Shown here in pieces: positions 34,940-43,317 of a DNA stretch of 64,000 nt. Location: NCBI RefSeq assembly GCF_039062465.1, contig NZ_JBCLNF010000001.1, forward strand, positions 1 through 64,000, given 5' to 3'. Numbering within the stretch: the stretch's first letter is position 1; every line of letters begins with the position of its first letter. This DNA comes from Parolsenella sp958406235 (GTDB taxonomy: Bacteria > Actinomycetota > Coriobacteriia > Coriobacteriales > Atopobiaceae). The notes below the pieces were generated by a model that saw only the letters and a list, made by a program, of their open reading frames with translations, was not told where the DNA came from and did no database searches. Position numbers and translations under genes: made by a program.

Positions 34940-36229
34940 TTACTTCAGGAATCGGAACGGGCTCATGCCAGCGTAGGTCGCGGCATCGCCCAGCTCGTCC
35001 TCGATGCGGAGCAGCTGGTTGTACTTGGCGACGCGGTCGGTGCGGCAGGGAGCGCCGGTCTTGATCTGGCCGGCGTTCGTGGCAACCGCGATGTCGGCGA
35101 TCGTGGTGTCCTCGGTCTCGCCGGAACGGTGAGAGACGACCTGCGCATAGCCGTAGCGCTCGGCGGTCGCCATGGCTTCGAGGCTCTCGGTGAGAGACCC
35201 GATCTGGTTCACCTTCATGAGCAGCGCGTTGGCGGCGCCCAGCTTGATGCCCTTCTCGAGGCGCGACTTGTTCGTCACGAACAGGTCATCGCCCACGAGC
35301 TGCACCTTGTTGCCGATGGCACGCGTGAGGTTGGTCCAGCCGTCCCAGTCTTCCTCGGCCAGGCCGTCCTCGATCGAGATGATGGGGAAGCGGCCGATGA
35401 GCTCGCTCCAGTAGTCGATCATCTCGTCGCTCGTGAGCGTGCGGCCTTCGCCCTTGAGCTCGTAGAGGCCCGTCTCCTTGTTGAAGCACTCCGAGGTGGC
35501 GGGGTCCATGGCGTACATGAAGTCCTCGCCGGGCTTGTAGCCGGCCTTCTCGACGGCGCGCTCGATCCACTCGAAGGGCTCGGCGTTCGTCTTGAGGTCG
35601 GGCGCGAAGCCGCCCTCGTCGCCCACGCCCGTGGCGTGACCACTCTCGGAGAGGACGCCTTTGAGCGTGTGGTAGACCTCGGTGCACCAGCGCAGCGCCT
35701 CGGAGAAGGTGGGGGCGCCCACCGGCATGATCATGAACTCCTGGAAGTCGACGTTGTTGTCCGCGTGGACGCCGCCGTTCAGGATGTTCATCATCGGCGT
35801 GGGCAGGGTGTGGGCGTTCGGGCCGCCCAGGTAGCGGTAGAGCGGCAGACCCACGGACTCGGCCGCGGCGCGGGCGCAGGCGAGTGACACGCCGAGGATG
35901 GCGTTGGCGCCGAGGTTGCCCTTGTTCGGCGTGCCGTCCGCGGCGATGAGGGCCGCGTCGATGCCGCGCTGGTCCGTGGCATCCATGCCGAGAACCGCGT
36001 CGGCGCACTCGTCGTTGACGTGGGCGACGGCCTTGAGCGTGCCCTTGCCACCGTAGACGGACTTGTCACCGTCGCGCAGCTCGACCGCCTCGAACTCGCC
36101 AGTGGATGCGCCGGACGGCACGATGGCGCGGCCGTGCGAGCCGTCGCCGAGGGTGACCTCGACCTCGACGGTGGGGTTGCCGCGCGAATCGAGTACCTGA
36201 CGGCCGTAGACGTCGATGATTTCGCTCAT
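34940..36229 (-). CDS. eno: enolase
   Basis: A 429-residue phosphopyruvate hydratase that converts 2-phosphoglycerate to phosphoenolpyruvate in glycolysis. Full-length and canonical: start MSEIIDVYGRQVLDSRGNPT, catalytic GASTG loop, EDGLAEEDWDGW with metal Asp/Glu residues, the signature LLMKVNQIGSLTES and SHRSGETEDT. An AGGAGG ribosome site lies upstream. Codon bias is strong, fitting high expression. It stands alone between two repeat-rich gaps. Confidence 0.98.
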   Translation of the reverse strand: MSEIIDVYGRQVLDSRGNPTVEVEVTLGDGSHGRAIVPSGASTGEFEAVELRDGDKSVYGGKGTLKAVAHVNDECADAVLGMDATDQRGIDAALIAADGTPNKGNLGANAILGVSLACARAAAESVGLPLYRYLGGPNAHTLPTPMMNILNGGVHADNNVDFQEFMIMPVGAPTFSEALRWCTEVYHTLKGVLSESGHATGVGDEGGFAPDLKTNAEPFEWIERAVEKAGYKPGEDFMYAMDPATSECFNKETGLYELKGEGRTLTSDEMIDYWSELIGRFPIISIEDGLAEEDWDGWTNLTRAIGNKVQLVGDDLFVTNKSRLEKGIKLGAANALLMKVNQIGSLTESLEAMATAERYGYAQVVSHRSGETEDTTIADIAVATNAGQIKTGAPCRTDRVAKYNQLLRIEDELGDAATYAGMSPFRFLK

Positions 36230-36290
36230 ATGCGTTACCTCCTGACTAGGGCTGGGCGGCCCTCGTTGTTTCCCTTGTAGATATATACCA

Positions 36291-36314
36291 CTAGTTAACC
36301 GGTATTAACACTAG
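36291..36314 (-). promoter_or_regulatory. imperfect palindrome upstream of enolase (candidate operator)
   Basis: CTAGTTAA at the left and TTAACACTAG at the right flank CCGG, giving a 24-bp imperfect palindrome 62-85 bp upstream of the start. The adjacent stretch toward the gene (GGTATATATC on the leftward strand) is AT-rich and contains possible -10 boxes. The regulator is unknown. Confidence 0.45.
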
Positions 36315-36373
36315 AATTGAGAAATAGCTGGCCGAGGTTGTTGGTTATGTGATTTGCCGAGGTGGACGGCGCG

Positions 36374-36655
36374 GCTGGTGCGGCGTTTCGGCACGCCGAT
36401 GCGGCTGGTGCGGCGTTTCGGCACGCCGATGCGGATGATGCGGCGATTATGCACGCTGGAGAGCCACTGAGCATGCATAAACGCTACAGCAATGGCTGTG
36501 TTGTTACGGCACACCGGCGCAATCGGGGCAGCGCTTATGCACGTTGCCGCGGATGGCGGGGCGATTCGGCACGCCGACGCGGATGCCGCGGCGTTTTTGC
36601 ACGCTGGAGAGCCGCTGAGCATGCATAAACGCCATAACAATGTCGATATCGCTGC
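36374..36655. repeat. two consecutive 30-bp repeat arrays with inverted end units
   Basis: The first array has perfect copies at 36374-36403 and 36404-36433, a diverged copy at 36434-36463 and an inverted unit at about 36464-36495 (GAGCATGCATAAACGC). The second has four diverged direct units from about 36492 to 36613 and an inverted unit ending near 36650 (same GAGCATGCATAAACGC core). It lies between the divergent enolase and MFS genes. A TACAAT -10-like box for the MFS gene follows at 36699-36704. Confidence 0.8.
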
Positions 36656-36740
36656 GAATGGCGGTGTCGTTGCGGCATGGTCGGCAACGGCCTCGCGCTA
36701 CAATGCGTCGAGAAATGAACGCTCAAGTGGGGGGCTGCTC

Positions 36741-37934
36741 GTGGACGCGACGCTCAGGCGGCTTGTCGCAGCGTGTTTTCTCAACCAGTTGGGGTTCCAG
36801 GCGGCCTACTTTGTGGGCATCATCGGCTGCGCCACCTACGTGCTGGATGCGGGCGCGGCAGAGGTCTCGGCGCTCGTGTTCGTGATGAATGTCGTGATGC
36901 TTGTGGGATACTCGGCTGCCGGTGCCCTCATTGACGCTGCGGGCCCGAGGACCGTGCTCGTGGCGTCTCTGGCGCTGCCGCTCGCCGCGGCCGCCGTCGT
37001 GTTCGCCATGCCCGTCTGCATGGTGTCGCTGCTGGTTGTGGCAATCGTGATGGGACTTGCCGGCGCCGCGGCATCGACAGCCGTTGAGACATTTCCTCGC
37101 TATCTCACGAACGACGAGATCCTGCTCGCGCGCGTGAACTCGCTCAACAGCGTGGTGACGTTCGTTGCCGTCATCGCAGGACCGCTGTTTGCCGGCGCCA
37201 TCGCCGGCGCGACCGACAACCGCCTCGTGTTCGCCGTGCTGCCCGTGACATCCGTCCTTGGCGTGCTCGTTGCGCTGCGCCTTCGCGAGCGCGTTCGTCC
37301 CGAGCACCCACAGGACGGCGGGCAGACCACGCCCTCCCTGCTCTCGCGCCTGACGGATGGCGTGCGCGCCACGGTAGCGAACCCGGCGCTCATCGTGCTG
37401 TTTGCCGTGTGTTTCCTCGGCAACCTCGGCTTTGGCGCGTTCGACTCGCTCGAGAGCCTCTTCTACCGAGACGTGCTTCGCGTTGGCGCCGAGTGGATGG
37501 GCTGGCTCACGGCGATCGTGGGCGTGGGTGCCACGGTGGGGTCTCTCCTTGCCGGCCGCGTGCCCGCGCGCCGCGTGACGCTGCCGGTGCTGTGCGGCCT
37601 GCTTGTGCTGGAGGGCCTGGGAGCGGTGCTCTACACGGCGACGCCGTTCGTGTGGTGCGCTGCCGCCGGCCAGCTCATCCTCGGGGCAGCGAATGGCATG
37701 ATCATGCCCCTGCGTGTGACGCTCACGCAGCGCAACTGCGAGCTGGGCCACCTCGGCAGCGTGAGTGCACTTATGCGCGTGGGCATCAGCGTGTCGGGCA
37801 CGCTGCCGTTGCTCGCGGCGCCGATGCTTGCGGATGCGTTTGGCGTGCAGGCGGTGCTCGTCTCGGCGGCAGCTCTCGTCGCGCTTATGGGCACTGCGCT
37901 GGTGGCCGTGGCCAGGCGCGTGCGCGAGGGCTAG
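36741..37934 (+). CDS. MFS transporter
   Basis: A 397-residue major facilitator protein with about 12 membrane segments and the loop 2-3 motif weakly kept as DAAGPRTVLV. GTG at 36741 is the first in-frame start after the repeat array and puts the first membrane helix at about residue 10; in-frame upstream codons run through the non-coding repeats and are unlikely to be translated. The ribosome site is weak (GTGGGGGG). The family is close to drug-efflux or unknown MFS permeases; the substrate cannot be told. The last 46 bp are duplicated after the stop codon. Confidence 0.8.
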   Translation: MDATLRRLVAACFLNQLGFQAAYFVGIIGCATYVLDAGAAEVSALVFVMNVVMLVGYSAAGALIDAAGPRTVLVASLALPLAAAAVVFAMPVCMVSLLVVAIVMGLAGAAASTAVETFPRYLTNDEILLARVNSLNSVVTFVAVIAGPLFAGAIAGATDNRLVFAVLPVTSVLGVLVALRLRERVRPEHPQDGGQTTPSLLSRLTDGVRATVANPALIVLFAVCFLGNLGFGAFDSLESLFYRDVLRVGAEWMGWLTAIVGVGATVGSLLAGRVPARRVTLPVLCGLLVLEGLGAVLYTATPFVWCAAAGQLILGAANGMIMPLRVTLTQRNCELGHLGSVSALMRVGISVSGTLPLLAAPMLADAFGVQAVLVSAAALVALMGTALVAVARRVREG

Positions 37935-38000
37935 GGCTTCCTGGTGGCTACCACCCTCGTCGCGCTTACGGGCGCTGCGCTGGTGGCCGTGGCCAGGCAC
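37874..38000. repeat. duplication of the MFS gene 3' end
   Basis: A 46-bp segment from the end of the MFS gene (37874-37919, core CTGCGCTGGTGGCCGTGGCCA) is repeated at 37955-38000 beyond the stop codon, 81 bp downstream, with only a few differences. The second copy is non-coding. Confidence 0.85.
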
Positions 38001-38100
38001 GCAGAACGCGGCGGTAAACGAGCCTCGTGCCCCGTGCCTCGCACCCGCCCACCCTCGCCCCGCACTGTTACCGTACTGACACAATCGCGCCCGCTCGTGC

Positions 38101-38126
38101 TTGACGTCCGCAACCTGCCATAGAAT
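38101..38126 (+). promoter_or_regulatory. possible gatC promoter elements
   Basis: TTGACG (38101-38106) and TAGAAT (38121-38126) lie 33-58 bp before gatC, but their spacing is only 14 bp, so the -35 assignment is doubtful. TAGAAT also precedes several other genes in this window. Confidence 0.35.
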
Positions 38127-38158
38127 GACAGGGTTAACCACTATGTATGGGAGGCCAC

Positions 38159-38461
38159 ATGGCACTAAGCGAACGCGACGTGCGCGGCATCGCGGACTAC
38201 GCCCGCATCGCCCTCACGGACGAAGAGCTCACCGAGATGACGGCGTACATGAACGGCGCCATCACGGGCGTGCTCGAGCCCGTCCTTCAGTATGGCGAGG
38301 CTGACGTCCCGCCCACGTTCCACCCCATCGGAGACCTCTCCAACGTCATGGGCGCGGACGTCGTGGCGCCGGGCCTCTCGATCGAGGACGCCCTGCTCGA
38401 CGCCCCCAGCGCGCGCGACCGCTACTTCCGCGTGCCGTCCATCCTCGGAGGCGATCAGTAA
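38159..38461 (+). CDS. gatC: aspartyl/glutamyl-tRNA amidotransferase subunit C
   Basis: A 100-residue GatC, the small subunit that wraps around the GatA-GatB interface and stabilises the complex. It has the usual start (ERDVRGIADYARIALTDEE) and the late ARDRYFRVPSILGG motif. GGGAGG lies five bases upstream of ATG. The stop overlaps gatA by one base. The complex amidates misacylated Glu-tRNA(Gln) and/or Asp-tRNA(Asn). Confidence 0.93.
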   Translation: MALSERDVRGIADYARIALTDEELTEMTAYMNGAITGVLEPVLQYGEADVPPTFHPIGDLSNVMGADVVAPGLSIEDALLDAPSARDRYFRVPSILGGDQ

Positions 38462-39984
38462 TGGCTACCCTCGACACACTCTCCGCCGCCCAGATCGCCG
38501 CGGGCGTCTCCGCCGGTGACTTCACCGCGACCGAGGTCGCCCGCGCCGCGCTCGACGCCGTCGAGGCGCGCGACGGCGCCGTCCAGGCGTTCCTCCAGGT
38601 CTCGCCGGAGCTCGCCCTCGACGCCGCAGCCCGCATCGACGCGGACCGCGCGGCTGGCAAGCCTCTGCCGCCGCTCGCCGGCGTGCCGCTCGCCATCAAG
38701 GACAACATGATGCTCGTGGGCACGCGCACCACCTGCGCCTCCCGCATGCTCGAGAACTACGAGAGCGTCTACACCGCCACCTGCGTCCAGCGCATGCTCG
38801 ATGCGGGCTGCCTGCCCATCGGCAAGGCAAACATGGACGAGTTCGCCTTCGGCTCCTCCACGGAGTCCTCGGCATTCCACCGCACCAACAACCCGTGGGA
38901 CCTCGAGCGCGTGCCCGGCGGCTCCTCGGGCGGATCGGCCGCGGCCGTCGCCGCCGGTGAGGTCACGCTCGCCCTGGGCTCTGACACCGGCGGATCGATC
39001 CGCCAGCCGGCGAGCCTCTGCGGCGTCGTCGGCATGAAGCCCACGTACGGCGCGGTCTCGCGCTACGGCGTCGTGGCGTTCGGCTCGTCGCTCGACCAGG
39101 TGGGCCCCTTCGCCCGCAGCGTCGCGGACGTGGCGCTCGCCATGAACGCGCTCGTCGGCCCCGGCCGCGACCCCAAGGACTCCACGAGCCAGGACTGCCC
39201 GGTCGACTTCACGGAGCACCTCGAGGACGGCGTCGCCGGCAAGCGTGTCGGCATCATCCCCGCCCTCATGGAGGCAGACGGCCTCACCGCCGAGGTCAAG
39301 GCCGCCGTCACCGCCGCCGCTGAGTCCCTGCGCGAGCAGGGCGCCGAGCTCGTCGAGGTGGAGCTCCCCAACCTCGATGCCGCCATCGCCGCCTACTACG
39401 TCCTCGGCCCCTGCGAGGCCTTCTCCAACCTCGCGCGCTTCGACGGCGTGCGCTACGGCTACCAGGAGCCCAACTGCGCCACCCTGGTCGAGCAGAGCTC
39501 GCTCTCTCGCGCCCACGGCTTCGGTGCGGAGGCCAAGCGTCGCCAGATGCTGGGTGCCTGGCTGCTCTCGAGCGGCGTGTACGAGAAGTACTACCTCGCT
39601 GCCCAGAAGGCGCGCACCCTCATCACGCGCGACTACGCTGCCGCCTACGAGAAGGTCGACGTCATCCTGATGCCGGCCAGCCCGCGTACGGCGTTCAAGT
39701 TCGGCGAGATCTCCGACCCGACGCAGATGTACCTCTCGGACCTCTACACCATCAGCATCAACATCGCCGGCAACGGCGGCGTCTCGGTGCCGCTGGGCCT
39801 GGGTGCGGACTCCGGCCTGCCCACGTCTGCCCAGCTCGTGGGACCGGCGTTCCAGGATCGCCGCCTGCTCACGTTCGCGCGCGCGGTGGAGAAGGGCGCT
39901 GCTGCCGCCGCGGGCCACGCGGACGGCTCGCCCGCGCTCGCCGTCGCTCCTGACTTCGCCGGGAAGGGGGGTGAGCTCGCATGA
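38461..39984 (+). CDS. gatA: aspartyl/glutamyl-tRNA amidotransferase subunit A
   Basis: A 507-residue amidase that frees ammonia from glutamine. The Ser-cisSer-Lys triad is visible: Lys in VPLAIKDNM, cis-Ser in GGSSGGSAAAVA and nucleophile Ser in GSDTGGSIRQPAS. Near-normal length with a short Ala-rich tail. It overlaps gatC by one base and gatB by four (ATGA). Confidence 0.97.
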   Translation: MATLDTLSAAQIAAGVSAGDFTATEVARAALDAVEARDGAVQAFLQVSPELALDAAARIDADRAAGKPLPPLAGVPLAIKDNMMLVGTRTTCASRMLENYESVYTATCVQRMLDAGCLPIGKANMDEFAFGSSTESSAFHRTNNPWDLERVPGGSSGGSAAAVAAGEVTLALGSDTGGSIRQPASLCGVVGMKPTYGAVSRYGVVAFGSSLDQVGPFARSVADVALAMNALVGPGRDPKDSTSQDCPVDFTEHLEDGVAGKRVGIIPALMEADGLTAEVKAAVTAAAESLREQGAELVEVELPNLDAAIAAYYVLGPCEAFSNLARFDGVRYGYQEPNCATLVEQSSLSRAHGFGAEAKRRQMLGAWLLSSGVYEKYYLAAQKARTLITRDYAAAYEKVDVILMPASPRTAFKFGEISDPTQMYLSDLYTISINIAGNGGVSVPLGLGADSGLPTSAQLVGPAFQDRRLLTFARAVEKGAAAAAGHADGSPALAVAPDFAGKGGELA

Positions 39985-41642
39985 AGAAGCTCGCCGACGT
40001 TCTCCAGGACTGGGAGGCCGTGATTGGCCTCGAGATCCACACCGAGCTCACCACGCTCGACACGAAGATGTTCTGTAACTGCCACCTGTCCCATGACGAC
40101 GAGCCCAACACCAACGTGTGCCCCGTCTGCCTGGGACTTCCGGGTGCGCTGCCCGTGCCCAACCGCCGCGCCATCCAGTCGATCGTGAAGGCGGGCCTGG
40201 CCACGAACTGCGAGATCATGCGCCACAGCATGTTCTACCGCAAGCACTACTTCTACCCGGACATGGCCAAGAACTTCCAGACCACGCAGGGCCCCGTCGC
40301 CTTCTGCATGCACGGCCACCTCAACCTCGAGGTCACGGGCCGTGGTGCGGCGGAGCGCCCGGAGTGCGCCTTCGGTGAGGCCGAGGCCCAGAGCCTCGCG
40401 AGCGCCAGCGCCAACGCCGTGGGCCTCTCGACCGCCATGAGCGACCACCTGCCCGAGGGTGGCGCCGCTCGTCCCAAGGCCTCGAGCCAGGGCACCTATG
40501 ACACCGCCAACCTCGTGCTTCCCGAGCGCGCGGAGGACGGCTCCTACACCGTGCCCATCCGCATCCTGCGCATCCACATGGAGGAGGATGCCGCCAAGAT
40601 GGTCCACGTGGGCGGCGAGGAGGGCCGCATCGGCGGCGCGACGGAGAGCCTCGTTGACTACAACCGCTGCGGCACGCCCCTGATCGAGCTCGTGACCGAG
40701 CCAGACCTCCGCACGCCCGAGGAGGCGCGCCTGTTCATGGAGAAGCTTCGCCGCGTGTTCCTGACGCTGGGCATCTCTGACTGCTCGATGGAGAAGGGCT
40801 CCATGCGCTGCGACGGTAACGTCAGCCTGCGCCGCCGCGGCGAGACGAAGCTCGGCACGAAGACCGAGCTCAAGAACCTCAACTCCTTCAAGGCCCTGCA
40901 TGACGGCCTCGAGTACGAGATCTGCCGCCAGGCCGAGGTCCTCGAGGAGGGCGGCGTCATCTACCAGGAGACGCGCCACTGGGAGCCGAGCCGCAAGCGC
41001 ACCGTCGTCATGCGCGTGAAGGAAACGGCGGACGACTACCGCCTCTTCCCGGACCCCGACCTCGCCCCGTTCGACCTCACGAACGAGTTCATCGACGAGT
41101 GCCGCGCGGAGATCCCGGAGCTGCCGGATGCCAAGCGTGACCGCTTCTGCGAGCAGTACGGCCTCAAGCGCGCGGACGCCGAGCAGATCGCCGGCGACCC
41201 CGTGACGGCGGAGTTCTTCGAGCAGGCCTGCAAGCTCGCGCCGGAAAAGGCCATGGTCACCGTGGGCAACGTCATGGTGAACCTCGCTCCCGCCTACGAC
41301 GCGCTCACGCCCGCCCAGGTTGCGGGCATCAGCGCCCTGCTCGCGGGAGACGCCATCTCGTTTGCGCAGGCGCGCGAGGTACTCGACGCGGTCAACGGCA
41401 CCGACCTCGACCCCGAGAAGGTCGTCGACGAGCGCGGCATGCGCCAGGTGAGTGATACCGGCGCGCTCGAGCCTGTGGTCGACGCCGTGCTCGCGCGTTG
41501 CGGCGAGCAGGTCGAGCAGTACCGCGGCGGCAACACCAAGGTCGTGGGCTTCCTCGTGGGCCAGTGCATGAAGGAGAGCCGCGGCAAGGGTAACCCCAAG
41601 CTCTTCAACCAGCTGCTGAGCGAGAAGCTCTCCCAGATGTAG
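39981..41642 (+). CDS. gatB: aspartyl/glutamyl-tRNA amidotransferase subunit B
   Basis: A 553-residue kinase/amidotransferase subunit that phosphorylates the misacylated residue and transfers ammonia. Features: WEAVIGLEIHTEL, zinc-type cysteines CNC and CPVCLGLPGALP, GYKHYFYPD-like RKHYFYPDMAKNFQ, RIHMEEDAAK, NRCGTPLIELVTEPD and a C-terminal YqeY-type tail. About 45 residues longer than typical GatB because of an insertion at roughly residues 120-165 (Ala-rich, between LNLEVTG and TYDTANLV). Confidence 0.97.
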   Translation: MKKLADVLQDWEAVIGLEIHTELTTLDTKMFCNCHLSHDDEPNTNVCPVCLGLPGALPVPNRRAIQSIVKAGLATNCEIMRHSMFYRKHYFYPDMAKNFQTTQGPVAFCMHGHLNLEVTGRGAAERPECAFGEAEAQSLASASANAVGLSTAMSDHLPEGGAARPKASSQGTYDTANLVLPERAEDGSYTVPIRILRIHMEEDAAKMVHVGGEEGRIGGATESLVDYNRCGTPLIELVTEPDLRTPEEARLFMEKLRRVFLTLGISDCSMEKGSMRCDGNVSLRRRGETKLGTKTELKNLNSFKALHDGLEYEICRQAEVLEEGGVIYQETRHWEPSRKRTVVMRVKETADDYRLFPDPDLAPFDLTNEFIDECRAEIPELPDAKRDRFCEQYGLKRADAEQIAGDPVTAEFFEQACKLAPEKAMVTVGNVMVNLAPAYDALTPAQVAGISALLAGDAISFAQAREVLDAVNGTDLDPEKVVDERGMRQVSDTGALEPVVDAVLARCGEQVEQYRGGNTKVVGFLVGQCMKESRGKGNPKLFNQLLSEKLSQM

Positions 41643-41650
41643 CGCTTTGG

Positions 41651-41682
41651 GCGTCCGTCCCCGCGGCGGGCGCCTTCTTTTT
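41651..41682 (+). terminator. rho-independent terminator of gatCAB
   Basis: GCGTCCGTC (41651-41659) pairs with GGCGGGCGC (41665-41673) using two G-U pairs; followed by CTTCTTTTT. Confidence 0.8.
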
Positions 41683-41691
41683 GCGGCACCC

Positions 41692-41760
41692 GTCCATTGC
41701 GGTGGGTGCCTTTCTATGGCGTAGTCCGTCCATTGTGGCGGGTGCCTGCCTATGGCGCGG
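41692..41760. repeat. 36-bp tandem repeat, two copies
   Basis: Copies start at 41692 and 41728 with GTCCATTGCGG or GTCCATTGTGG and contain GGGTGCCT and CTATGGCG. The unit resembles the terminator arm just upstream, as if derived by local duplication of it. Confidence 0.7.
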
Positions 41761-41849
41761 GTAACCCGTCATGGGCCGCTCGCGCGAACACGCGTAACAA
41801 AGCCGCTGCCCGCCCCTCGCGGCGGGCGCCCTCATAAGGAGACGATCGA

Positions 41850-42806
41850 ATGAAGGTATCCCTGCTCGAGCCGCTTGGCATCCCGGAGGCGCGCGTCCGC
41901 GAGCTCGCGCGTCCCATCGAGGAGGCCGGCCACGCGTTCGTCTACTGGCCCGAGAAGACGACGGACGTCTCCGAGCTCGCCCGTCGCTCTGTCGGCGCCG
42001 ACGTGGTCATGATCGCCAACAATCCCTATCCGGCCGAGGTCGTGCGCGGCGCCGACGCGCTCAAGATGATCGCCGTGGCGTTCACGGGCATCGACCACGT
42101 GGACCTCGACGCGGCCCGCAAGCGTGGCGTCACCGTGTGCAACTGCGCCGGCTACTCGGACGTCAGCGTGGCGGAGCTCGCGGTGGGCCTCGCGATCGAC
42201 GTGCTGCGTCACGTCGTGCCGGCCGATGCGGCAACGCGTGCGGGCGGCACGTCGGCTGGCCTCATGGGGCGCGAGATCTCTGGCAAGACCGTGGGCATCG
42301 TGGGCACGGGCCACATCGGGTGCGCCGCGGCGAGGCTGTTTGGCGCGTTTGGTGCCCGCGTGCTGGGCTATGCGCGCCACGAGAGCGAGGCGGCCCGGGC
42401 GGCGGGCATCGAGTTCGCGAGCCTCGAGGAGCTTCTCGCCGAGTCCGACATCGTGAGCCTCCACCTGCCCCTCACGCCCGAGACCCGCGGCTTCCTTGAT
42501 GCCGAGAAGATCGTGCGCATGAAGGACGGTGCCGTGCTCGTGAACTGCGCGCGTGGCCCGATCGTGGACAACGATGCGCTCGCCGCCGCGCTGAACGAGG
42601 GCAAGCTCGCCGGCGCTGGCATCGACGTCTTCGACATGGAGCCGCCGCTGCCTCAGGGCTACGCGCTCGCCTCCGCCAAGAACTGCGTGCTCACGCCCCA
42701 TGTGGCGTATCTCACTGAGGAGGCCATGGAGCGCCGTGCCGTTATCGAGTTCGACAACGTCCTCGCCTGGCTCGAGGGCGCTCCCAAAAACGTCTGCGCG
42801 CTGTAG
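41850..42806 (+). CDS. D-isomer specific 2-hydroxyacid dehydrogenase
   Basis: A 318-residue NAD-dependent dehydrogenase of the D-2-hydroxyacid family. Substrate-domain loop AFTGIDHVDLDAA, NAD motif GIVGTGHIGCAAA, catalytic Arg in NCARGPIVD, Glu in FDMEPP and His in TPHVAYLTEEAM are all present. AAGGAG lies nine bases before ATG. Family members act on D-lactate, glycerate, phosphoglycerate or others; absence of an ACT domain argues against full SerA. It is preceded by the gatCAB terminator, so it is a separate unit. Confidence 0.88.
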   Translation: MKVSLLEPLGIPEARVRELARPIEEAGHAFVYWPEKTTDVSELARRSVGADVVMIANNPYPAEVVRGADALKMIAVAFTGIDHVDLDAARKRGVTVCNCAGYSDVSVAELAVGLAIDVLRHVVPADAATRAGGTSAGLMGREISGKTVGIVGTGHIGCAAARLFGAFGARVLGYARHESEAARAAGIEFASLEELLAESDIVSLHLPLTPETRGFLDAEKIVRMKDGAVLVNCARGPIVDNDALAAALNEGKLAGAGIDVFDMEPPLPQGYALASAKNCVLTPHVAYLTEEAMERRAVIEFDNVLAWLEGAPKNVCAL

Positions 42807-43041
42807 GCGAGTGGACCACCTGCGCGGGGTGCTCCCAGCGGTCGCCCTCGTTTGCGAGGATGACGAGTGTGGTATAGGTGTTGCCCTCGGCAAGTTGCTC
42901 GTTGAGGACATCGATGAAGTGGCGGAGGTCGTTCTCGTTAAAACCGTCGCCGCACGTGTACCTGAGGGCGAACGAGCAGCTGCGCTCTTGCGCATGAGTA
43001 CAGCATCGTGTAATAAATCGGAAACAATAGGAGAACGACAT
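42742..43041 (-). CDS. unknown 99-residue protein or gene fragment
   Basis: A leftward frame starting ATG at 43041 with AGGAG eight bases upstream. Codons through the middle (residues about 18-75, e.g. NENDLRHFIDVLNEQLAEG and LVILANEGDRWEHP) have the GC3 preference of real genes here, while the first 17 residues are Cys-rich and AT-richer. The last 22 residues overlap the convergent dehydrogenase gene and are Arg-rich, suggesting read-through of a truncated gene. I do not recognise the family. Either a small real protein or the remnant of a longer one. Confidence 0.4.
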   Translation of the reverse strand: MSFSYCFRFITRCCTHAQERSCSFALRYTCGDGFNENDLRHFIDVLNEQLAEGNTYTTLVILANEGDRWEHPAQVVHSPTARRRFWERPRARRGRCRTR

Positions 43042-43202
43042 CAAATGGACTCCTAAAGGAGCCTCGAGGTGTCCTGGTGATCTGAGTAATGGTCGCGGCA
43101 CGAGTAGATGGTGACCGATGCATTGCGGTCTTGGCATCGCGCTGGGCTCGTTTCAGTGCGCCGGCTTGTGAGTCGAACGACGCGCCGCGCTGCGCTCGTT
43201 GC

Positions 43203-43236
43203 AAAAAAAGGCGCCCGGGGACTGGAGCCGGGCGCC
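43203..43236 (-). terminator. leftward rho-independent terminator without an evident gene
   Basis: Perfect GGCGCCCGG/CCGGGCGCC arms (43210-43218, 43228-43236) are followed leftward by seven T residues. No leftward gene is seen upstream up to 44.3 kb, so it may mark an undetected small RNA or a lost gene. Confidence 0.65.
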
Positions 43237-43303
43237 CTTGCGTGCGGTCTGCGGAGAGGGAAGGGAGGAAGGGTAAAACCCCTCCGCACACCGCGCATGC
43301 TCG

Positions 43304-43309
43304 TATAAT
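43304..43309 (+). promoter_or_regulatory. consensus -10 box TATAAT
   Basis: TATAAT lies eight bases before an ATG (43318), a geometry that fits either leaderless translation from that ATG or a 300-base leader for queH. No -35 match is seen 17 bp upstream. Confidence 0.45.
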
Positions 43310-43317
43310 CGCGCGGG

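Noticed and set aside
36362..36740. In-frame N-terminal extension of the MFS protein through AAFLHAGEP-type repeats
   Set aside because: The same 30-bp repeats occur at two other loci without a gene, and end in inverted copies. The membrane protein starts naturally at GTG 36741.
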